Shown in pieces: positions 60,568 to 64,000 of a stretch of 64,000 nucleotides of DNA. The position numbers and the translations under genes were made by a program. Position 1 is the stretch's first letter. The number at the start of each line of letters is the position of its first letter. The stretch lies in contig NZ_JAASAF010000007.1 in the NCBI RefSeq assembly GCF_012726195.1, positions 1 through 64,000 on the forward strand, given 5' to 3'. Under the pieces are notes generated by a model that was not told the origin of the DNA, ran no database searches, and was given only the letters and a program-made list of their open reading frames with translations. The stretch is from Rhodococcus sp. HNM0563 (GTDB lineage: Bacteria > Actinomycetota > Actinomycetes > Mycobacteriales > Mycobacteriaceae).

Positions 60568-61602
60568 CTACCTGCGGCCGGGTTCCTGTTCGACCCTCCG
60601 GCAACGGCCAGGACTCACACCGAACCGTGTCCGGAATGCTCGGCCGAAGTGCGAGACGTCGCGGAATCCGACCCGGATACTGATCTCCGCCACTGTGAGT
60701 GGCGTGGATTCCAGATAGACGCGTGCCCGATCGAGGCGCTGCTGGTAGAGCCAGGCGCGCGGAGTGGTGCCCGTTCCGCTGAACAAATTGTGGATGTAAC
60801 GGACGGACATGCCGACTTCCGTCGCGACATCGGAGAGCGAATAATCCGGATCCGACAAGTGCTGTTCGAGAACTTGCCGCACACGCATCAGGTCTCGGGC
60901 GTGCGCAACTTCGGCGCGGTTCGCGGGGACCATCACGTCACCGATCGTCGCCACGAGCATATCGACGACCGAGCTCGCGAACACAGACCCCGTCATCTGC
61001 GACAGGGGGGCCTTCGTCGTAGCGATATCGAGGAGGAGCCTGCTGACGACGCCCGCTGCTCCGACTCCGCCGGCTGCAGATATACCGCGCGCTGTGATGT
61101 CCGAGAGGACACGCTCCGACATCCTGGAGGCAAAAGCGTCACGCGGTGCTCGCACGACAACCTGCTCGAACTCCGAGCCTGGGACGTGAGCAAAAGGGAT
61201 CGTGCTGTCCAGAAGCGCGAAGGCGCCCCGTTCGAGGACTGCAGAACGCCCGGACTGTTCGACCTGCACGGATCCCTTCGTGATCATGCAGATGAACACA
61301 TCGCTATCGGAATCGGACGCGATCATCGCGGGCGAGCGCACCACCGTGTGAGGGTCGGCGCGGACATGGGTGACGGCCAGCGTTCCGACCGGCTGCACGG
61401 ATATCGCGGCGTCGAAACCGTTCCGCGAGAGTGGCCACGACACATCCATTTCGCAAAACGTGCTCCACAACGTGTCGACCCACCGCGACTTGCCCTCGCG
61501 AGTGTCGAGGCCTCGTGTCGTGAGGCTCAACGACTTGGAGCCCTCGGCCTCGGCCGTCGCGTCGGTGCGCTCCGGGTCATATATCCGTGCATTTGCAGCC
61601 AT
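60568..61602 (-). CDS. AraC-family transcriptional regulator
   Basis: A 344-residue regulator. The C-terminal double HTH (about 240-340) has YSLSDVATEVGMSVRYIHNL and PLTVAEISIRVGFRDVSHFG then RAFRTRFGVSPG. The N-terminal part (about 40-200) resembles the AraC-binding-like domain of FeaR/NphR-type activators of aromatic catabolism. The ATG at 61602 is supported by GGAGGTGG 8 bp upstream; 13 extra codons upstream overlap the shared operator. Divergent from an iclR gene and the following meta-cleavage operon, which it may activate. Confidence 0.9.
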   Translation of the reverse strand: MAANARIYDPERTDATAEAEGSKSLSLTTRGLDTREGKSRWVDTLWSTFCEMDVSWPLSRNGFDAAISVQPVGTLAVTHVRADPHTVVRSPAMIASDSDSDVFICMITKGSVQVEQSGRSAVLERGAFALLDSTIPFAHVPGSEFEQVVVRAPRDAFASRMSERVLSDITARGISAAGGVGAAGVVSRLLLDIATTKAPLSQMTGSVFASSVVDMLVATIGDVMVPANRAEVAHARDLMRVRQVLEQHLSDPDYSLSDVATEVGMSVRYIHNLFSGTGTTPRAWLYQQRLDRARVYLESTPLTVAEISIRVGFRDVSHFGRAFRTRFGVSPGRCRRVEQEPGRR

Positions 61603-61624
61603 GGCCCGTTCCACCTCCGGATAC

Positions 61625-61644
61625 CTAGTGTTATGCATCACAAG
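61625..61644. promoter_or_regulatory. 20-bp palindromic operator candidate, copy 2
   Basis: Same motif as at 17213-17232, with two differences. Located between the divergent araC and iclR genes, about 60 bp before iclR. Recognition by the IclR protein is the simplest hypothesis. Confidence 0.6.
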
Positions 61645-61703
61645 GATAGGGCGTGTGCCGGCCGGATCGATCGGCCCGGTGATCCGGAAGAGAGGGTCTC
61701 GAC

Positions 61704-62525
61704 GTGGCGAGCCTGCAGACAGTGCAGAAGATCGGTCCGGTACTGGACCTTTTCACCAGCCAGCGACCGGAATGGGGTGTCACCGAGGTTGCTGCGGCGA
61801 TCGAGGTTCCGCGATCGAGCGCCCACGCCCTACTTGCGAGCCTCGTCGACATCGGCTTGTTGCAGTGCCGGGCGCGGGGACGCTACCGGCTGGGCTGGCG
61901 GATCGTCGAGATGAGCGAGGCGTTGCGCAGCACCGTCGACGTTCGCTCGTGCGCGGCACCGATCCTCGAACGAGTGGTCGATGATTTCGGTGAGACAACG
62001 CATCTGGCGATCATGGAACGCGGGAACGTCCTCTACGTCGACAAGGTGATCGGCACCCACAACATCACCGTCCAGGGTGCTCGGGTGGGGGCCCGCCTCG
62101 ACGCCCACTGCACCGCGGTGGGCAAGGTTCTCCTCGCCCAATTCGACAAGCCGGAGTTGGCCAATTACCTCGCGAAGCATCCGCTCCGCCGGTTGACACC
62201 TTCGACGACCACGAGTCCCCACGCCCTCGCCGACGCACTCACCACCGTGCGCTCGAGCGGGTTCGCTACAGACATGGGTGAAACGGTGTCGGAGGTGCAT
62301 TGTGTCGCGGCCCCGGTTCGTGATGACCTCGGGTCGGTGGTCGCAGCCATCAGCCTGAGCGTGCCCGCCACGCGCTTCACTGCCCGCCGGCATCAGCTCG
62401 AACGTGCGGTGGTGGCGGCGGCGCACGAGGTCACCCGTGCGGTCGCTGACGCCGCAGATGCCGAGCCGTCGGTGTCTCGCGACTACCCCGCGCTACAGCC
62501 TGTCCCGGACATTCGTGCCTCATGA
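61704..62525 (+). CDS. IclR-family transcriptional regulator
   Basis: A 273-residue IclR protein. The N-terminal winged HTH (5-65) has VTEVAAAIEVPRSSAHALLASLV. The effector domain (about 80-250) has LDAHCTAVGKVLLAQF and VHCVAAPVRDDLGSVVAAISLSVP, where small aromatic or keto acids bind. A GTG start with AGAGAGGG upstream. It lies 47 bp before a hydratase gene on the same strand and shares a promoter region with araC. It probably regulates the meta-cleavage genes that follow. Confidence 0.92.
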   Translation: MASLQTVQKIGPVLDLFTSQRPEWGVTEVAAAIEVPRSSAHALLASLVDIGLLQCRARGRYRLGWRIVEMSEALRSTVDVRSCAAPILERVVDDFGETTHLAIMERGNVLYVDKVIGTHNITVQGARVGARLDAHCTAVGKVLLAQFDKPELANYLAKHPLRRLTPSTTTSPHALADALTTVRSSGFATDMGETVSEVHCVAAPVRDDLGSVVAAISLSVPATRFTARRHQLERAVVAAAHEVTRAVADAADAEPSVSRDYPALQPVPDIRAS

Positions 62526-62572
62526 CCCGGCGGGGAGCTCGAACAGGCAGTACCGACAGAAACAGAGGAGCA

Positions 62573-63364
62573 ATGGATACCGCTGTCCAGAAGGCCGCCG
62601 ATCGTCTGCTCGAGGTGTATCGCACCGGTGAGCCGATCGACCCGCTCACTCCCGAGCATCCCGACGCGACCCTCGAGCTCGCATATCGCATCCAGCAGAG
62701 GCAGGTCGAGCAGTGGGTGCTCGCCGGGGATATCGTCAAGGGCCACAAAGTGGGTTTGGCCTCCCGTGCGATCCAACGTCAGATGGGAGTCGATCAACCC
62801 GACTTCGGTCACCTCACCCAGAGCATGTTCCACCTCGAACATCACCCGATTCCTGAGGGGACGTTCCTGCAGCCGCGAATCGAGCCGGAGGTGGCATTCG
62901 TTCTCGGCAGGCCACTGACAGGGCCCGGCGTCACAGTGGCGGAGGCTGCCCGCGCCGTCGATTTCGTGCTCCCTGCGCTCGAGATCGTCGACTCCCGGAT
63001 TCGGGACTGGAAGATCGGGATCTTCGACACGATCGCGGACAACGCATCGTCGGGTGGAGTGATCCTGGGTAGCCGACCCGTCGCACTCGACTCACTGGAT
63101 CTGCGGCTGGCCGGATGCAACCTGCACATCGACGGCGAACTTGTCGCAACGGGAGCGGGCGGCGCCGTCCTCGGCTCGCCGCTCAACGCTCTGGTGTGGT
63201 TGGCCAACACCGTCGGACCTCTGGGCGTGACACTCGAACCCGGCCACATAGTGCTGCCGGGTTCGATGACCGCGGCACATGCGGTCTCGCCGGGGGATTC
63301 AGTGGTGGCGACGATCAATGGACTCGGCAGCGTCACCGCCGTGCTCGGGAAGGACGAGAAGTGA
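62573..63364 (+). CDS. 2-hydroxypenta-2,4-dienoate hydratase (2-keto-4-pentenoate hydratase) family
   Basis: A 263-residue enzyme of the fumarylacetoacetase-like fold group. Family segments: GHKVGLASRAIQRQMGVDQP, the metal-binding PRIEPEVAFVLGRPL (E-x-E) and ALEIVDSRIRDWKIGIFDTI, DNASSGGVILG. It adds water to 2-hydroxydienoates in catechol meta-cleavage. GAGGAG gives a strong ribosome site. Its stop overlaps the next gene (GTGA), a homologous decarboxylase; these two enzymes form a physical complex in known pathways. Confidence 0.9.
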   Translation: MDTAVQKAADRLLEVYRTGEPIDPLTPEHPDATLELAYRIQQRQVEQWVLAGDIVKGHKVGLASRAIQRQMGVDQPDFGHLTQSMFHLEHHPIPEGTFLQPRIEPEVAFVLGRPLTGPGVTVAEAARAVDFVLPALEIVDSRIRDWKIGIFDTIADNASSGGVILGSRPVALDSLDLRLAGCNLHIDGELVATGAGGAVLGSPLNALVWLANTVGPLGVTLEPGHIVLPGSMTAAHAVSPGDSVVATINGLGSVTAVLGKDEK

Positions 63365-64000
63365 GCGGACAAGGCTGGAGCGCGGCTCGGATAGCGGACC
63401 AACTGTTGCGGGCGGAAAGCACCGTGACGGCCCAGGCATCGATTCTGGCCGAATGGGACGGACTCGACCTCGAAACGGCCTACGAGGCACAGGATATCGC
63501 ATTGCGTATTCGCGTCGCCCGGGGTGAGACGATCACCGGTGTGAAGCTGGGTGTCACGTCGAAGGCAAAACAGCAGCAGGTCGGGGTCGATTCCCCGTCG
63601 ACGGCGTGGCTGACCGACGCGATGATCCTTCCGATCGGAGAGCCCGTTCCGCTGGGGAGAATGATCCACACGCGTGCCGAACCGGAAATCGCGTTCGTGA
63701 TGGGACGTCGTCTGGAAGGTCCAGGGGTGTCCGCGGCGACGGCGTTGGCGGCAGTGGATCACGTGGTCGGAGCGATCGAACTCATCGACAGCCGCTATTC
63801 CGGCTACAAGTTCTCGATGATGGACGCCGTCGCAGACAACAATTCGTCCGGACTGTACGTGACCGGTCCGATCGCAGTGCGTCCGGAGTCGCTGGATCTG
63901 GGGCTGGAGGCGTGCCTACTCGAGGTCGACGGCGAGGTCGTCGACTCGGCGACGGGCGCTGCGGTCCATGGTCATCCGGCCGAAGCACTTGCGTTCGCCG
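63361..64000 (+). CDS. 4-oxalocrotonate decarboxylase family protein (cut by window end)
   Basis: The open frame continues past the last base, with 213 codons visible. ITGVKLGVTSKAKQQQVGVD, TRAEPEIAFVMGRRLEG (metal-binding E-x-E), IELIDSRYSGYKFSMMDAV and DNNSSGLYVTGP align with the preceding hydratase. The GVKLGVTSKAKQ and SGYKF variants are typical of 4-oxalocrotonate (2-oxo-3-hexenedioate) decarboxylases. It would convert the meta-cleavage product to 2-hydroxypentadienoate, the substrate of its neighbour. GTG start coupled to the hydratase stop. Family is secure; decarboxylase versus a second hydratase is likely but not proven. Confidence 0.87.
   Translation, partial: MSGQGWSAARIADQLLRAESTVTAQASILAEWDGLDLETAYEAQDIALRIRVARGETITGVKLGVTSKAKQQQVGVDSPSTAWLTDAMILPIGEPVPLGRMIHTRAEPEIAFVMGRRLEGPGVSAATALAAVDHVVGAIELIDSRYSGYKFSMMDAVADNNSSGLYVTGPIAVRPESLDLGLEACLLEVDGEVVDSATGAAVHGHPAEALAFA

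Noticed and set aside
1-64000. CRISPR arrays, tRNA, rRNA or a replication origin
   Set aside because: No regularly spaced repeats, cloverleaf-like tRNA sequence, rRNA segment or DnaA-box cluster was seen by eye on either strand.

Overview
The window is high-GC actinobacterial chromosome, most likely Rhodococcus or a close mycolic-acid-containing relative. The signs are GC-rich third codon positions, many GTG and TTG starts, 4-bp stop/start overlaps, an abundance of acyl-CoA metabolism genes, a CadI protein of the mycobacterial type, DtxR/IdeR-type iron boxes and a Leu-rich leuA leader peptide. No rRNA, tRNA or CRISPR array was seen.

Layout. (1) 1-6.1 kb, housekeeping: the end of a CoA-transferase operon, a DUF1992 protein, a VOC protein, an iron-controlled bfd-bfr pair, three tandem AIM24-family genes, and a divergent Lrp regulator/LysE exporter pair. 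(2) 6.2-15.3 and 23.8-29.0 kb, a beta-oxidation-like acid catabolism region: three acyl-CoA dehydrogenases, a class III CoA-transferase, an MFS transporter, two thiolases, two SDR dehydrogenases and two acyl-CoA ligases. The substrate is unknown. (3) 15.3-23.7 kb, an accessory insertion splitting region 2. It is bounded by an 87-bp perfect direct repeat made of the 3' end of the host ligase gene. It carries an SDR gene broken by an IS5-type element, an IS256-type remnant, and a compact operon of ligase, DUF3556 membrane protein, phytoene-desaturase-like flavoprotein and PucR regulator. (4) 28.9-42.4 kb: leuA with an attenuator, regulators, a TRIC channel protein, a methyltransferase, an M20 amidohydrolase, a crotonase/MBL/ligase operon, and a TetR-controlled oxygenase-like gene that lacks its Rieske cluster domain. 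(5) 42.5-53.7 kb, a Ter stress system: a seven-gene, mostly overlapping operon (coiled-coil protein, HpcH-type lyase, two PRTase-like proteins, HAD phosphatase, two TerD fusion proteins) divergent from terD, a TerC/DUF475 membrane protein and a TerA/TerD-like gene. (6) 53.8-58.9 kb: arsR-acr3-arsC, cadI/arsR and a Trk-type K+ uptake pair. (7) 59.0-60.5 kb: a scar of broken genes (IS256, TRAP permease, alpha/beta hydrolase). (8) 60.5-64 kb: an AraC/IclR divergent regulator pair and the start of a meta-cleavage operon (hydratase, then a decarboxylase that runs off the window).

How the parts connect. A 20-bp palindromic motif upstream of the operon in the 8.5-kb insertion recurs with 18/20 identity between araC and iclR, 44 kb away. 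This suggests shared control. The items most worth study are the insertion and its cargo, the Rieske-less oxygenase with its small partner gene, and the Ter operon with its TerD-FtsK-like fusion.
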